In this document: positions 33,597-42,019 of the stretch, piece after piece
Position numbering within the stretch: position 1 is the first letter of the stretch
Layout: the number at the start of each line of letters is the position of its first letter
Assembly: GCA_030745875.1 (NCBI GenBank)
Contig: JASLNT010000081.1
Location: forward strand, 1-64,000
DNA: 64,000 bases
Source of the DNA: Phycisphaerae bacterium
Lineage (GTDB): Bacteria > Planctomycetota > Phycisphaerae > SM23-33
Direction: 5' to 3'
Position numbers and translations under genes: made by a program
Notes under the pieces: generated by a model
Told to the model about the DNA's origin: nothing
The model's database searches: none
What the model saw: only the letters and a program-made list of their open reading frames with translations

Positions 33597-34226
33597 ATGA
33601 GACCCATACAAATCGCAGGATTGGTTGCGCTGGCTGTGCTGCTGGGCGCTGTTGCGGTGGTGTATTGGCCCGACAGCGGTGATCCGGACTCGCCCGACCC
33701 CGATAAGCGCCTGCAGGCGATCACCGAACTAAGCGGCCAGGCCGACGCCGAAGCGGTCAAGACACTTGTCCGCCTGACCCGCGATTCCGAACCGCGCGTT
33801 GCGATAGCGGCGGTGAAGGCTATCGGCGCCGCGCCAAAAACCAGCCACGCCCCGCTGCAGAGAATACTCGCCAGACCCGACAACAGCCCGCCCGTGCGGG
33901 CCGAAGCCGTCGCCGCCCTGGGGAAATGCCCCAAAAAGAACGTTCCGGTCACTGTGCTGACGAAAGTATTGAAAAGCGACCCGGACCCGCAAGTCCGCGC
34001 CGGAGCCGCCAGAGGGCTCGCGCGACGGCGCGACAAGGTGGCGATAGGAGAGCTGGTGGAGGCCCTGGAGGACCCCGACGCGCGCGTGCGTCTCTGGGCG
34101 GTCACCGCAATAGGGCGCACCACCGCCCTGAGGTTTGACTACGACGCGTGGACAGAGCCCGAGAAACAGCAGAAGAAGATCCGCATCATCAAAGAGACCC
34201 TCCGCCTGAGAACCGACTACAAGTAA
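33597..34226 (+). CDS. Membrane-anchored HEAT-repeat protein, 209 aa
   Basis: Residues about 6-23 are a single hydrophobic segment (IAGLVALAVLLGAVAVVY), a signal anchor. After a Pro/Asp-rich linker (DSGDPDSPDPDKR), five short helical HEAT repeats fill residues about 38-185, for example AVKTLVRLTRDSEPRVAIAA and VRAEAVAALGKCPKKNVPV. The repeats form a protein-binding surface facing the periplasm. A strong ribosome-binding site (GGAAGGGTGAG) precedes ATG 33597. It follows the pseudopilin by 22 bases and may assist its assembly or be a general scaffold; that is a guess from position. It converges on the antiporter gene with a 16-base gap. Confidence 0.8.
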   Translation: MRPIQIAGLVALAVLLGAVAVVYWPDSGDPDSPDPDKRLQAITELSGQADAEAVKTLVRLTRDSEPRVAIAAVKAIGAAPKTSHAPLQRILARPDNSPPVRAEAVAALGKCPKKNVPVTVLTKVLKSDPDPQVRAGAARGLARRRDKVAIGELVEALEDPDARVRLWAVTAIGRTTALRFDYDAWTEPEKQQKKIRIIKETLRLRTDYK

Positions 34227-34242
34227 CGCGCCCGCTCAACGC

Positions 34243-35496
34243 TCAACGGCCCGGGTCTTCTTCGTCGCCCAGGACGCGAATCAGACGCCCCACCGTCAAG
34301 CCCTGGACCAGCACTGCAAACGCAACTACAACGTACGTCATCGTTACTATCAACTCGCGGCAGGACGCGGTTTGCGGTATCGAAAGCGCCAGCGCAACCG
34401 ATATTCCGCCCCGCAGACCGCCCCATGTCATTATCACAACCGTTCGCGGACGTCCGGTTCCGACCGCCATCACGCCTGCGCCCACGGTAAGCATCCGCGA
34501 CAGCAGCACCAGCGGAACCGCGATCAGACCGGCCAGCATGTACATTCCCTGCGCCGACAGCACCAGCACCTCAAGGCCGATCATCACAAACAATATCGCG
34601 TTGAGTATCTGATCGATAAGCTCCCAGAACAGGTCCAGATGCTCGCGGGTGATTCGGCTCATCCCGAGGCGACGCCCGGTGTTTCCCATCAGCAATCCCG
34701 CAGCCACCATCGCCAGCGGTCCGGAAGTGTGAATCGCGCCGGCCAGAGCATATCCGCCCATCACCAGCGCCAGAGTCACCAGGATCTCAACGTGGTAGTT
34801 GTCTATGCTCTTGATTATGCGAAACGCCAGGTAACCTATCGCAAGCCCGAATGCGATTCCCCCCACCGCTTCGATCAGGAAGAGTTTAACCATCCAACCG
34901 GCAGTGGCCTGCCCGCCTGTTGCTATCCGCAGCACCGACAGGAACACCACCACGCCGATACCGTCGTTAAACAGCGACTCGCCGGATATCTTGGTCTCAA
35001 GCGAACGCGAGGCTCCCACCCGCTTCATTATCCCGAGCACGGCAATTGGGTCGGTGGGCGAGATCAGGGCTCCGAACAGCAGACAGTATATCCACGGTAT
35101 GCCCAGCGACATCACGCTCGACAGGCCCATCACCAGAGCAGCGACCAGAAACGTCGACGCGATAGTGCCCACAATCGCATATGTCGCGATCTGCCACTTG
35201 TGCTCGGCCAGGTCGTTAAGCTGCACGTGCAACGATCCGGCGAACAGCAGCAGGCCCAGCATTCCCTCCATCATCACCTTGTCGAAGTTCATGCCCTCGA
35301 CCAGATGCCTGGCGGCGCCCCGAATGTGCTGACCGAGTTGAAGTGGAAGAGCCCCAACGCCCAACAGCAGAAGCGACAACGCAAAGCTGCCCAGCATCAG
35401 TGCGATGGTCGGGGGCATCTTCAGCCATCGGTGGTTGATGTAACTCAGCACGGCCGCCAGGGTCAGCAAGGCCGCAACCGTCTCGAAAACATCCAT
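34243..35496 (-). CDS. CPA1-family Na+/H+ antiporter (NhaP-like), 417 aa
   Basis: ATG 35496 (MDVFETVAALLTLAAVLSYI) is used because AAAGGA lies at the right distance; the frame starts eight codons earlier. About twelve hydrophobic segments cover the whole length. The signature ISPTDPIAVLGIMKRVGA and the ESLFNDGIGVVVF motif, carrying the Asn-Asp pair of the ion-binding site, identify the CPA1 cation:proton antiporters. The protein exchanges Na+ (or K+) for protons across the cytoplasmic membrane, for pH and sodium homeostasis. There is no long cytoplasmic regulatory tail, unlike some NhaP proteins. It is divergently placed to the Gfo/Idh/MocA gene and seems to be transcribed alone. Confidence 0.92.
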   Translation of the reverse strand: MDVFETVAALLTLAAVLSYINHRWLKMPPTIALMLGSFALSLLLLGVGALPLQLGQHIRGAARHLVEGMNFDKVMMEGMLGLLLFAGSLHVQLNDLAEHKWQIATYAIVGTIASTFLVAALVMGLSSVMSLGIPWIYCLLFGALISPTDPIAVLGIMKRVGASRSLETKISGESLFNDGIGVVVFLSVLRIATGGQATAGWMVKLFLIEAVGGIAFGLAIGYLAFRIIKSIDNYHVEILVTLALVMGGYALAGAIHTSGPLAMVAAGLLMGNTGRRLGMSRITREHLDLFWELIDQILNAILFVMIGLEVLVLSAQGMYMLAGLIAVPLVLLSRMLTVGAGVMAVGTGRPRTVVIMTWGGLRGGISVALALSIPQTASCRELIVTMTYVVVAFAVLVQGLTVGRLIRVLGDEEDPGR

Positions 35497-35552
35497 CGAG
35501 CGCATTCCTTTCGACAACAAGTGTATCGTCTGCGGAAACGATTGCCAACATC

Positions 35553-35580
35553 TTGCAACCTGCGCACGACTTGCTATCTT
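35553..35580 (+). promoter_or_regulatory. Promoter candidate for the cytoplasmic Gfo/Idh/MocA gene
   Basis: TTGCAA (35553-35558) and TATCTT (35575-35580) with a 16-base spacer, 69 bases before the start chosen for the oxidoreductase. Confidence 0.4.
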
Positions 35581-35649
35581 AATGGGACGTCCTCAGCGTT
35601 GTTGCAGGACGGTGAATCCGGGTAACACCTTACAGAAAGGATGAAAGAT

Positions 35650-36825
35650 ATGCCTAAGCGAGTATTGAAAGTCGGCGTGATCGGCGGCGGCGGCGGAGCG
35701 TTCATCGTCAACCCCCACCAGAAGGCAATTCACTTCGACGGGACGCGACGGGTTACCTGCGCCGCACTGCACCAGGACCCCGACATCGCCATGAGCGAAG
35801 CCAGAAAATGGGCCTACCCCATCAAGGGATACCCCAGCTACGACGCAATGATCGAAGCCCAGGCCAAGCTCCCCATCGGCGAGAGAATCGACTACGCTCT
35901 GATCGTAACGCCCAACTTCGTTCACTTCGATCCGGCTATCAAACTCGTCCAGGCCGGCATCCCGGTCTTCTGCGAGAAGCCCATTACGGTAAAAGCCTCC
36001 GAGGCGATCGAACTGGCCGCAGCGGTCAAGAAGAACAAGGTGCCTTTCGGAATCGCCCATACGTATCTGGGGCACTGGTCAAGCTGGTTCGCACGCTGGA
36101 TCATCACAAGCGGGAAACTCGGCGCGGTGCGCTGGTGCGACTCGTACTACCTGCAGGGTTGGCTGGCGACCAGGCTGGAGTCCGAAGGGCAAATGCAGGC
36201 CTCGTGGCGGACCGATCCGAAGATGGCGGGCGCATCCTGCTGCGGAGGAGACATCGGCACGCACGCTTACATGCAGCTGCGATTCCTGACCGGGCTGGAA
36301 GTAACGTATGTCCGCGGGATGATCGAGACGTTCCTGAAAGGCCGTCAGCTTGACGACCATTTCACCACGTATTGCAGGCTGTCAAACGGCGGGCGGGCGC
36401 TTATCCGCGCGACACAGATCGCCATCGGCAACAAGAACAATATGGGCATCGAGGTCAACTGCGAAAAAGGCTCCCTGATCTGGAAGCAGGAAGACTCCGA
36501 GCGCATCACCATCCGCCTGCCGGGCGAGCCGGACCGCGACTATTGGCGCGGCGAGGTTGGCGGTTCGGACAGCTTCCTGGGCAAGATCCCCGGTTGGGTC
36601 GCCGACGAAGCTACGATCCCCTCGGGGCACGGCGAGGCGTTCCACGACGCCTTCGCACGCCTGCACCGCGAATTCGAAAAGGACGTTCGCAAGTACAACG
36701 CGGGCAGGAAATTCTCCTGCGACGGAAGCAAATACGCCAATATCCAGGATGGCGTCAAGCACATGAAGTTCGTCGAAGCCGCGGTAAAGAGCGCCAAGAA
36801 CGGCTCGAAGAACATTCGCCTGTAA
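35650..36825 (+). CDS. Gfo/Idh/MocA-family oxidoreductase (cytoplasmic), 391 aa
   Basis: ATG 35650 (MPKRVLKVGVIGGGGGAF) is preferred to ATG 35641 because AAAGGA ends eight bases upstream of it and directly abuts the other. The N-terminal Rossmann fold carries the GGGGGAF dinucleotide loop, and the family catalytic motif CEKPITVKASEAIELA is present with its Lys. C-terminally, SCCGGDIGTHAYMQLRFLTG holds the conserved Gly-Asp-x-Gly-x-His of the substrate-binding sheet. There is no signal peptide, so it works in the cytoplasm with NAD(P) and oxidises a sugar or inositol-like polyol. This contrasts with two Tat-exported paralogues in the window (50132-51484, 58299-59684). Followed by a strong terminator, so probably monocistronic. 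Confidence 0.92.
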   Translation: MPKRVLKVGVIGGGGGAFIVNPHQKAIHFDGTRRVTCAALHQDPDIAMSEARKWAYPIKGYPSYDAMIEAQAKLPIGERIDYALIVTPNFVHFDPAIKLVQAGIPVFCEKPITVKASEAIELAAAVKKNKVPFGIAHTYLGHWSSWFARWIITSGKLGAVRWCDSYYLQGWLATRLESEGQMQASWRTDPKMAGASCCGGDIGTHAYMQLRFLTGLEVTYVRGMIETFLKGRQLDDHFTTYCRLSNGGRALIRATQIAIGNKNNMGIEVNCEKGSLIWKQEDSERITIRLPGEPDRDYWRGEVGGSDSFLGKIPGWVADEATIPSGHGEAFHDAFARLHREFEKDVRKYNAGRKFSCDGSKYANIQDGVKHMKFVEAAVKSAKNGSKNIRL

Positions 36826-36856
36826 ACCCCGCAGGCGTTCAAAGCAACACAACAAG

Positions 36857-36891
36857 AAGCCCGTCCCGGATTCGTCCGGGGCGGGCTTTTT
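36857..36891 (+). terminator. Rho-independent terminator
   Basis: A 14-bp stem (AAGCCCGTCCCGGA with one G-T pair) closed by a TTCG loop and followed by a T-run, 31 bases after the Gfo/Idh/MocA stop codon. Confidence 0.9.
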
Positions 36892-36922
36892 CATACCCGA
36901 CGGCCTTACCGGCAGGCCGGGC

Positions 36923-36951
36923 TTGTAAGGCTGGCGCGGCACAACTAGAAT
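36923..36951 (+). promoter_or_regulatory. Promoter of the MuiA-like gene (TTGTAA-17-TAGAAT)
   Basis: TTGTAA at 36923-36928 and TAGAAT at 36946-36951 with a 17-base spacer. The same boxes, spacing and flanking bases (GCACAAC-TAGAAT-ACCGGCGTAT) recur at 38918-38946. Confidence 0.6.
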
Positions 36952-36992
36952 ACCGGCGTATCTCGGGCACAGAAAAAAGAAAGGGCAAGACT

Positions 36993-38813
36993 ATGAATGG
37001 CAAACTCACATGCATGATTGGAGCGTTGATCTGTATATTTTCCGCATCGACATATGCTGCGCAGGTCCCGGCCGCAAAGAGCAGCATCAAGTCAGTGACG
37101 CTCTACCGCGGCCAGGCGCTGGTCACGCGATCGGTCACGCTGCCGGCTCCCGCAGACGCAAAAGCAGACGAAATGGAAATACTCATCGGCGATCTTCCAG
37201 CGAACATCGTCGCATCTTCGCTGCACGCAGACGGAGATCAGGGCGCGATAATTCGCAGCGTTCGCTACCGAACGCGGGCCGTGGCGACTGAACCGAAGAA
37301 GGAAGTCGCCGCAATCGACGCCGAGATCAAGGCTGCCTCGCGGAAGATTGCCTCCAACATGCAGGCCCAGGAGCTGTTGGGCAGGAAATCAAAGTACGTT
37401 GAGAAGCTTGAGAATTTCACGTCCGCCGTAGCCAGAGACAACGCCGCCGCCAGGCAGATCGACGTTAAGACCGTAACGCAGATGAGCGACGAGATACTCA
37501 AGCAGCACACCGAGCAGTCCGGCGAGAAGATCAAGCTGAAGTTCGAGCACGAAGACCTTTCCGAGCAACTGGCGCTGCTGAAACGCAAACGAAGCGAACT
37601 GACTCGCCACACCAGCCGCACTATCAGGGAGGCCGTCGTCCGGCTGCTGCTCGGAGCCAACCGGCCGGCTTCGATCGAACTGAGCTATCTGGTCACGTCG
37701 GCCGGCTGGACTCCGGCGTACAACATCCGACTGGTCGACGGCGGCAAGAGCGTGACTATCGAATACGTCGCAGAGGCCTGGCAGCAGAGCGGTGAGGACT
37801 GGTCGACAGTGGCCCTTACGCTGTCGACCGCCACGCCGCACATGAACGCCAAGAGCCCGCTGCTGGCGCCCTACTGGATATCGCTGACTGGAGGAACCGC
37901 ACAAGTGTCGTCGCTGAAGTCGTTCAACAAGGCTCGCGGCGACAACACGGTCTCGCAACTCGAAGTCCTGTCGAAATGGTCCGCTTCAGCCCAGCGCCAG
38001 CAGGTCCGGGAACTCGGCTGGGAGTTGAACCGCCTGGCCGCCGAAGCTCAGGGCATGGAGCTTAACGTAAACAGCGAACTGCTGCGATCCGGATCCGCCG
38101 GATCCGGCGTCACTGCGGGTCTGGCGGTTTCCTATCCGCTGAAAGGCTCGATGACGCTAACCAGCAGGCCTGACAAGCAACTGGTCCAGATAAAGAAATC
38201 CCAATTGAAAGTCGAATCCTACCACATGGCCCTTCCGCTGCTGAGCACTCACGTTTTCCGCATGGCCAGAGGGGTCAACAAAACCGACCTGCCGCTGCTG
38301 GCCGGGCAATACAGCGCGTTTATCGACGGCGAATTCGTCGGGCGGGCAAACCTTCCGATGATCGCGCGAGGCCAGCCGATGAACATCGGTTTCGGCGTCG
38401 ATCCTCAACTGCGATGCAAACGCGAACTCATCGACAAGTCGGACCGCATCTCGTGGGGTTCGCGCATCCAGACCTTTAGCTACCGCCTGCGCCTGGAAAG
38501 CTTCAAGGACAGCCCGGTCTCGGTGCGGCTGATGGACCGCATACCGGCTGTCAAGTCCGACGATATCCGCATCTCGCTGGGCAAACTCAGCGACAAACTG
38601 TCGAGCGATGAAGTTTATGTGCGGGACCTTCGCCCGACAGGCATACTGCGATGGGACATCCAGCTTCCGGCCGGAGCCTCCGGCGCCAAGGCGCGCGACG
38701 TGAAATACGATTTCGAGATGAAGTATGCAAAGGACAAGCACGTCGGCCGCCGCGCCGAGGGCCTGCTCAAGGAGATGCGCATGCAATACGACTTGCAGAT
38801 GCACAACTGGTAA
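36993..38813 (+). CDS. MuiA-like DUF4140/DUF4139 exported protein, 606 aa
   Basis: ATG 36993 is chosen because AAAGGG precedes it and the product starts with a signal peptide (MNGKLTCMIGALICIFSAS). The open frame continues upstream to 36372 only as an off-frame shadow of the Gfo/Idh/MocA gene. DUF4140 covers about residues 30-125 (SVTLYRGQALVTRSVTLPAP). A coiled coil follows (about 105-215, rich in Glu, Lys and Leu), then DUF4139 (SYLVTSAGWTPAYNIRLVDG to the C-terminal FEMKYAKDK). This order matches the family annotated as mucoidy inhibitor MuiA. The molecular function is not established. It is likely periplasmic or outer-envelope. It lies between two terminator/promoter modules, so is a single-gene unit. 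Confidence 0.88.
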   Translation: MNGKLTCMIGALICIFSASTYAAQVPAAKSSIKSVTLYRGQALVTRSVTLPAPADAKADEMEILIGDLPANIVASSLHADGDQGAIIRSVRYRTRAVATEPKKEVAAIDAEIKAASRKIASNMQAQELLGRKSKYVEKLENFTSAVARDNAAARQIDVKTVTQMSDEILKQHTEQSGEKIKLKFEHEDLSEQLALLKRKRSELTRHTSRTIREAVVRLLLGANRPASIELSYLVTSAGWTPAYNIRLVDGGKSVTIEYVAEAWQQSGEDWSTVALTLSTATPHMNAKSPLLAPYWISLTGGTAQVSSLKSFNKARGDNTVSQLEVLSKWSASAQRQQVRELGWELNRLAAEAQGMELNVNSELLRSGSAGSGVTAGLAVSYPLKGSMTLTSRPDKQLVQIKKSQLKVESYHMALPLLSTHVFRMARGVNKTDLPLLAGQYSAFIDGEFVGRANLPMIARGQPMNIGFGVDPQLRCKRELIDKSDRISWGSRIQTFSYRLRLESFKDSPVSVRLMDRIPAVKSDDIRISLGKLSDKLSSDEVYVRDLRPTGILRWDIQLPAGASGAKARDVKYDFEMKYAKDKHVGRRAEGLLKEMRMQYDLQMHNW

Positions 38814-38841
38814 GCACATTACCCCGATCTAAGCCAAACCC

Positions 38842-38876
38842 AGGCCCGCCTCGGATTCGTCCGGGGCGGGTCTTTT
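38842..38876 (+). terminator. Rho-independent terminator
   Basis: Stem AGGCCCGCCTCGGA closed by a TTCG loop and followed by TCTTTT. It closely matches the terminator at 36857-36891 in stem and loop, 29 bases after the MuiA-like stop codon. Confidence 0.85.
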
Positions 38877-38917
38877 GCACAGTATGCGAAAAAATGGCGT
38901 GCGATCGGCCCAGACTC

Positions 38918-38946
38918 TTGTAACGCACAGATCGTGCAACTAGAAT
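38918..38946 (+). promoter_or_regulatory. Promoter of the NfeD-FloA operon (TTGTAA-17-TAGAAT)
   Basis: TTGTAA (38918-38923) and TAGAAT (38941-38946), 17-base spacer, with the same surrounding bases as the promoter at 36923-36951. ATG 38955 would lie at or next to the transcription start. Confidence 0.6.
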
Positions 38947-38954
38947 ACTGGTGT

Positions 38955-41489
38955 ATGAAGGGCATGAGACAACTCGGGGCGGTGGCGGGCGTGATTCTCC
39001 TGACCACCGTGGCGGCGGTTCCGCAGCCGGCGCAGGGCAGGGATGCAACCACCCAGCCGGCGCCAAAGGGCGCTCGGATCACCAGCGAAGGCTGGTTGGC
39101 GCCGCGTAAGCGAGACCGCCCCGCACCAGCACTTCCCGACAAGATCACCAAAGCGTTTGTAATCCCCATTCGGGACCCGGACGGGATTGAGATGGACACT
39201 CTGGCGGACATGAAGCGCATGGTCGCAGTCTGCAAACGCAAGAAAGCCGAGTTGGTGATCTTTGACATAGACACCCCCGGAGGCCTGGCCACGGCGATGG
39301 AAGGGATTTGCGATCTGATCTCCAAGGACCTCAAGGATGTCTACACTGTCGCGTACGCCAATCCGCGTGCTATCAGCGCCGGAGCAATTATCTCGCTGGC
39401 ATGCACGGAGATCGTCATGGCTCCCGGCAGCAGGATTGGTGATTCGATGTCCATCTGGGTGTCCGGCGGGAAGCTCGTGCCCATCCCGGACAAGGAGCGT
39501 GGGAAGTTTGAAACCGACGAGAGGGCGCTGACGCGTCTGTTGGCCGAACGCAACGGGCACAACGTTGAACTTTGCGAGGCCATGATCACCAGTACGCGTG
39601 AGATATGGCGGATCCGCAACCGAAAGACTCGTGAAATCCGCATAGTTGATCCCGACGCGAAAAACTGGCGAAGGCTCGTAGCCGACTGGCCCGATACGGA
39701 AGCTACGCAAGAATCGGACGCGAAGCTGGACTGGGAGTTCCTCGAGGCAATCGACCGCCAGAAAGATCTGGGCCTCGTGATGCTCACCGATAAGGAAGCG
39801 ATCAAGTGCGGATTCGTCGACCATATCTTCAAGGACCTCAGCGCACTGACCAAACACTACAATGTCACCGGCCAACCCGCCCGGTTCAAAGACGACGGAT
39901 CAGGCGACCTGGTTAGCGCCGAATCCAAGAGCCCAACCACCAGGCCCGCGCCGGAGAACGCCCGGAGTACTGACGAAGGGTGGCTGGCGCCGCGCAAACG
40001 AGGCCAGCCGAAGCCTGCTCTTGGCGACGAGGTCACCAAAGCGTTTGTAATCACAATTCGCGATCCGAATGGGATTACGCTGACGACTCTGGAAAGCTTC
40101 AAACGCAACGTAACGCTGTGTAAGGGCAAGGGCGCAGAGTTGGTGATTGTTGACCTGGACACCCCCGGCGGGCGATCGGATGCAATGGAGGGGATTTGCG
40201 ATCTCATTCGTGTGGACCTCAAGGACGTCTACACCATCGCGTACGTTAACCCGCGGGCAATCAGCGCCGGGGCGATAATCTCTCTGGCCTGTACGGAAAT
40301 CGTCATGGCTCCGGGAAGCAGGATCGGCGACTCGATGCCCATCATGATCGCCGGCGGAAAACTCGTGCCCATCCCCGACAAGGAGCGGGGGAAGATCGAA
40401 ACCAATGCGCGGACACTGACGCGCGTGCTGGCCCAACATAATGGGCACAACACCGACCTCTGCGAAGCCATGATCACCAGCACTCGTGAGATATGGCGAA
40501 TCCGCAACAGGCAAACCCGCGAGGTTCGCGTTGTCGATCCCGACGCAAAGCACTGGCGCAGGCAGGTGGCCAACTGGCCCGGCACGGAAGCCTCCAGCAA
40601 GTCAGATGCAAAACTCGAATGGGAATTCCTCAAGGCCGTCGATCGCGAGAAAGACATGGGCTTGGTGATGCTCACCGACACCGAGGCTATCAAGTGCGGA
40701 TTTGTCGACCATGTGTTCAAGGACTTCGACGCCCTGGAGAAACACTACAACGTCACCGTCAAGCCCGTTGTGCTCGGGAACAACTGGTCCGAAGGCCTGG
40801 TCGGATTCCTTACCAGCCCGGCGCTGGTGAGCATCTTGATGACTCTTGGGATCATGTGTATCTATATGGAGTTCAACACGCCCGGTTTCGGAGTGGCCGG
40901 AGGCCTGGCCATAGCGTGCTTCGCGATAATCTTCGGCAGCCATTTCCTGATCGGCCTGGCCAACTGGTGGGAGATCGGTCTGTTCGTTCTGGGGGTGGCG
41001 CTGATAGGAGTGGAGATATTCGTCATCCCGGGATTCGGTGTCGCGGGGGTCAGCGGAATCACCTGCTGCGTGATCGGTTTGATGGCGATGGTTGTGCCCA
41101 ACGCGCCCACCGAGTTCCCCTGGCCGCAATCGGACCTGGACTGGAGCTGGTTCGGTTCGGGGCTGTACGCAATGGGATTGGGCTTTGCAGGAGGAGTCAT
41201 AGGAGCCGTTATCCTGGCGCAATACCTGCCGAAAATCCCGATCGCCAATCGCCTGGTGATGGGCGATGCGCAAGCAGCCACCGACGCGCCGGCGACCGCG
41301 GACGCACCGATCATGCACGTTAAGGTCGGAGACACCGGGATTGTTGAAACAATGTGCAGACCCGTAGGCCAGGTGCGTTTCGGAAAAGAACTCTGCGACG
41401 CAACCGCCGACGGAACCACTATAGAAGCCGGCGCCAAAGTTCGAGTTATCGAACGGACGGGCAATCAACTTATTGTGAAGGAAGTATAG
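38955..41489 (+). CDS. nfeD: Long NfeD-type membrane protease with tandemly duplicated ClpP-like domain, 844 aa
   Basis: ATG 38955 gives a signal peptide (MRQLGAVAGVILLTTVAAVP after four residues); ATG 38964 is nearly as good. Two copies of a ClpP-class domain follow, at about residues 35-310 and 328-605, nearly identical in long stretches (IRNR-TRE, NPRAISAGAIISLACTEIVM, APGSRIGDSM). Each carries the presumed catalytic Ser in AISAGA. The region aligned by eye with the catalytic Lys helix reads LTRLLAERNGHN and LTRVLAQHNGHN, with Arg where the archaeal 1510-N protease has Lys. Four to five membrane helices (about 615-760) and an NfeD OB-fold (VGDTGIVETMCRPVGQ) complete the usual order. It acts at the membrane with FloA. 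The stop codon touches the next start. Confidence 0.9.
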   Translation: MKGMRQLGAVAGVILLTTVAAVPQPAQGRDATTQPAPKGARITSEGWLAPRKRDRPAPALPDKITKAFVIPIRDPDGIEMDTLADMKRMVAVCKRKKAELVIFDIDTPGGLATAMEGICDLISKDLKDVYTVAYANPRAISAGAIISLACTEIVMAPGSRIGDSMSIWVSGGKLVPIPDKERGKFETDERALTRLLAERNGHNVELCEAMITSTREIWRIRNRKTREIRIVDPDAKNWRRLVADWPDTEATQESDAKLDWEFLEAIDRQKDLGLVMLTDKEAIKCGFVDHIFKDLSALTKHYNVTGQPARFKDDGSGDLVSAESKSPTTRPAPENARSTDEGWLAPRKRGQPKPALGDEVTKAFVITIRDPNGITLTTLESFKRNVTLCKGKGAELVIVDLDTPGGRSDAMEGICDLIRVDLKDVYTIAYVNPRAISAGAIISLACTEIVMAPGSRIGDSMPIMIAGGKLVPIPDKERGKIETNARTLTRVLAQHNGHNTDLCEAMITSTREIWRIRNRQTREVRVVDPDAKHWRRQVANWPGTEASSKSDAKLEWEFLKAVDREKDMGLVMLTDTEAIKCGFVDHVFKDFDALEKHYNVTVKPVVLGNNWSEGLVGFLTSPALVSILMTLGIMCIYMEFNTPGFGVAGGLAIACFAIIFGSHFLIGLANWWEIGLFVLGVALIGVEIFVIPGFGVAGVSGITCCVIGLMAMVVPNAPTEFPWPQSDLDWSWFGSGLYAMGLGFAGGVIGAVILAQYLPKIPIANRLVMGDAQAATDAPATADAPIMHVKVGDTGIVETMCRPVGQVRFGKELCDATADGTTIEAGAKVRVIERTGNQLIVKEV
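39058..40764 (+). repeat. Direct duplication inside the NfeD gene
   Basis: Two coding copies of roughly 820 bases (about 39058-39885 and 39940-40764) are clearly similar at DNA level, for example ACCAAAGCGTTTGTAATC occurs in both, near 39148 and 40036. The linker between them is short and Pro/Thr-rich. Confidence 0.85.
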
Positions 41490-41984
41490 ATGGGACCAGT
41501 CTTGACAGCAGCGCTTCTGGTGCTTGGAGCTATGGTGCTCGGCTTCCTGGAGATCCTTACTCCGAGTTTCGGTCTGTTGGCGATCGGAGCGATTGGAACG
41601 CTCGTCGGAGCGGTATGGATGGGGTTCTCGTACGCGTCGTGGCTGGGATGGGTTATGGTGGTCTCGGCGGTGGTGATCGGTCCGATGTACGTGGCGTTTC
41701 TGGTGCGATTGATTCCCAAGACGCCTTTGGGCAAGCGGCTGTTCCTGTCGAAAGCGCCTGACGCGACCGGACAGGGAACGCCCGAAGCCGACACGTACGA
41801 TGGAATGATCGGAAGGACGGGACTGGCCGCCACGCTGCTCAGGCCCGGGGGCATGGTGCTGATCGACAGCAAACGCCTGCCCGCACACGCGGAAACCGGA
41901 GTGATAGAAAAGGACACGCCCATTGTAGTAGTGGGCGCCGACTCAATGAACTTAATCGTCCGCAAGGCGGATATTGACGCTTGA
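41490..41984 (+). CDS. nfeD: Short NfeD protein (membrane plus OB-fold), 164 aa
   Basis: The ATG follows the previous stop codon without a gap, so translation is coupled. Three hydrophobic segments (about residues 5-24, 26-47 and 53-72) are followed by an OB-fold (MIGRTGLAATLLRPGGMVLI) ending in LIVRKADIDA. The ClpP-like protease domain is absent, so this is the short NfeD class that accompanies flotillins. It probably sits with FloA in a membrane microdomain complex. A long and a short NfeD side by side are known from other genomes with flotillin operons. Confidence 0.9.
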   Translation: MGPVLTAALLVLGAMVLGFLEILTPSFGLLAIGAIGTLVGAVWMGFSYASWLGWVMVVSAVVIGPMYVAFLVRLIPKTPLGKRLFLSKAPDATGQGTPEADTYDGMIGRTGLAATLLRPGGMVLIDSKRLPAHAETGVIEKDTPIVVVGADSMNLIVRKADIDA

Positions 41985-42019
41985 ATTTATCGCATTAGCA
42001 GCACCGAAAGGATTATACG

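Noticed and set aside
36372..36992. Upstream extension of the MuiA-like frame
   Set aside because: It reads the Gfo/Idh/MocA gene in the wrong frame and then crosses a terminator and a promoter. ATG 36993 with signal peptide and ribosome-binding site is the real start.
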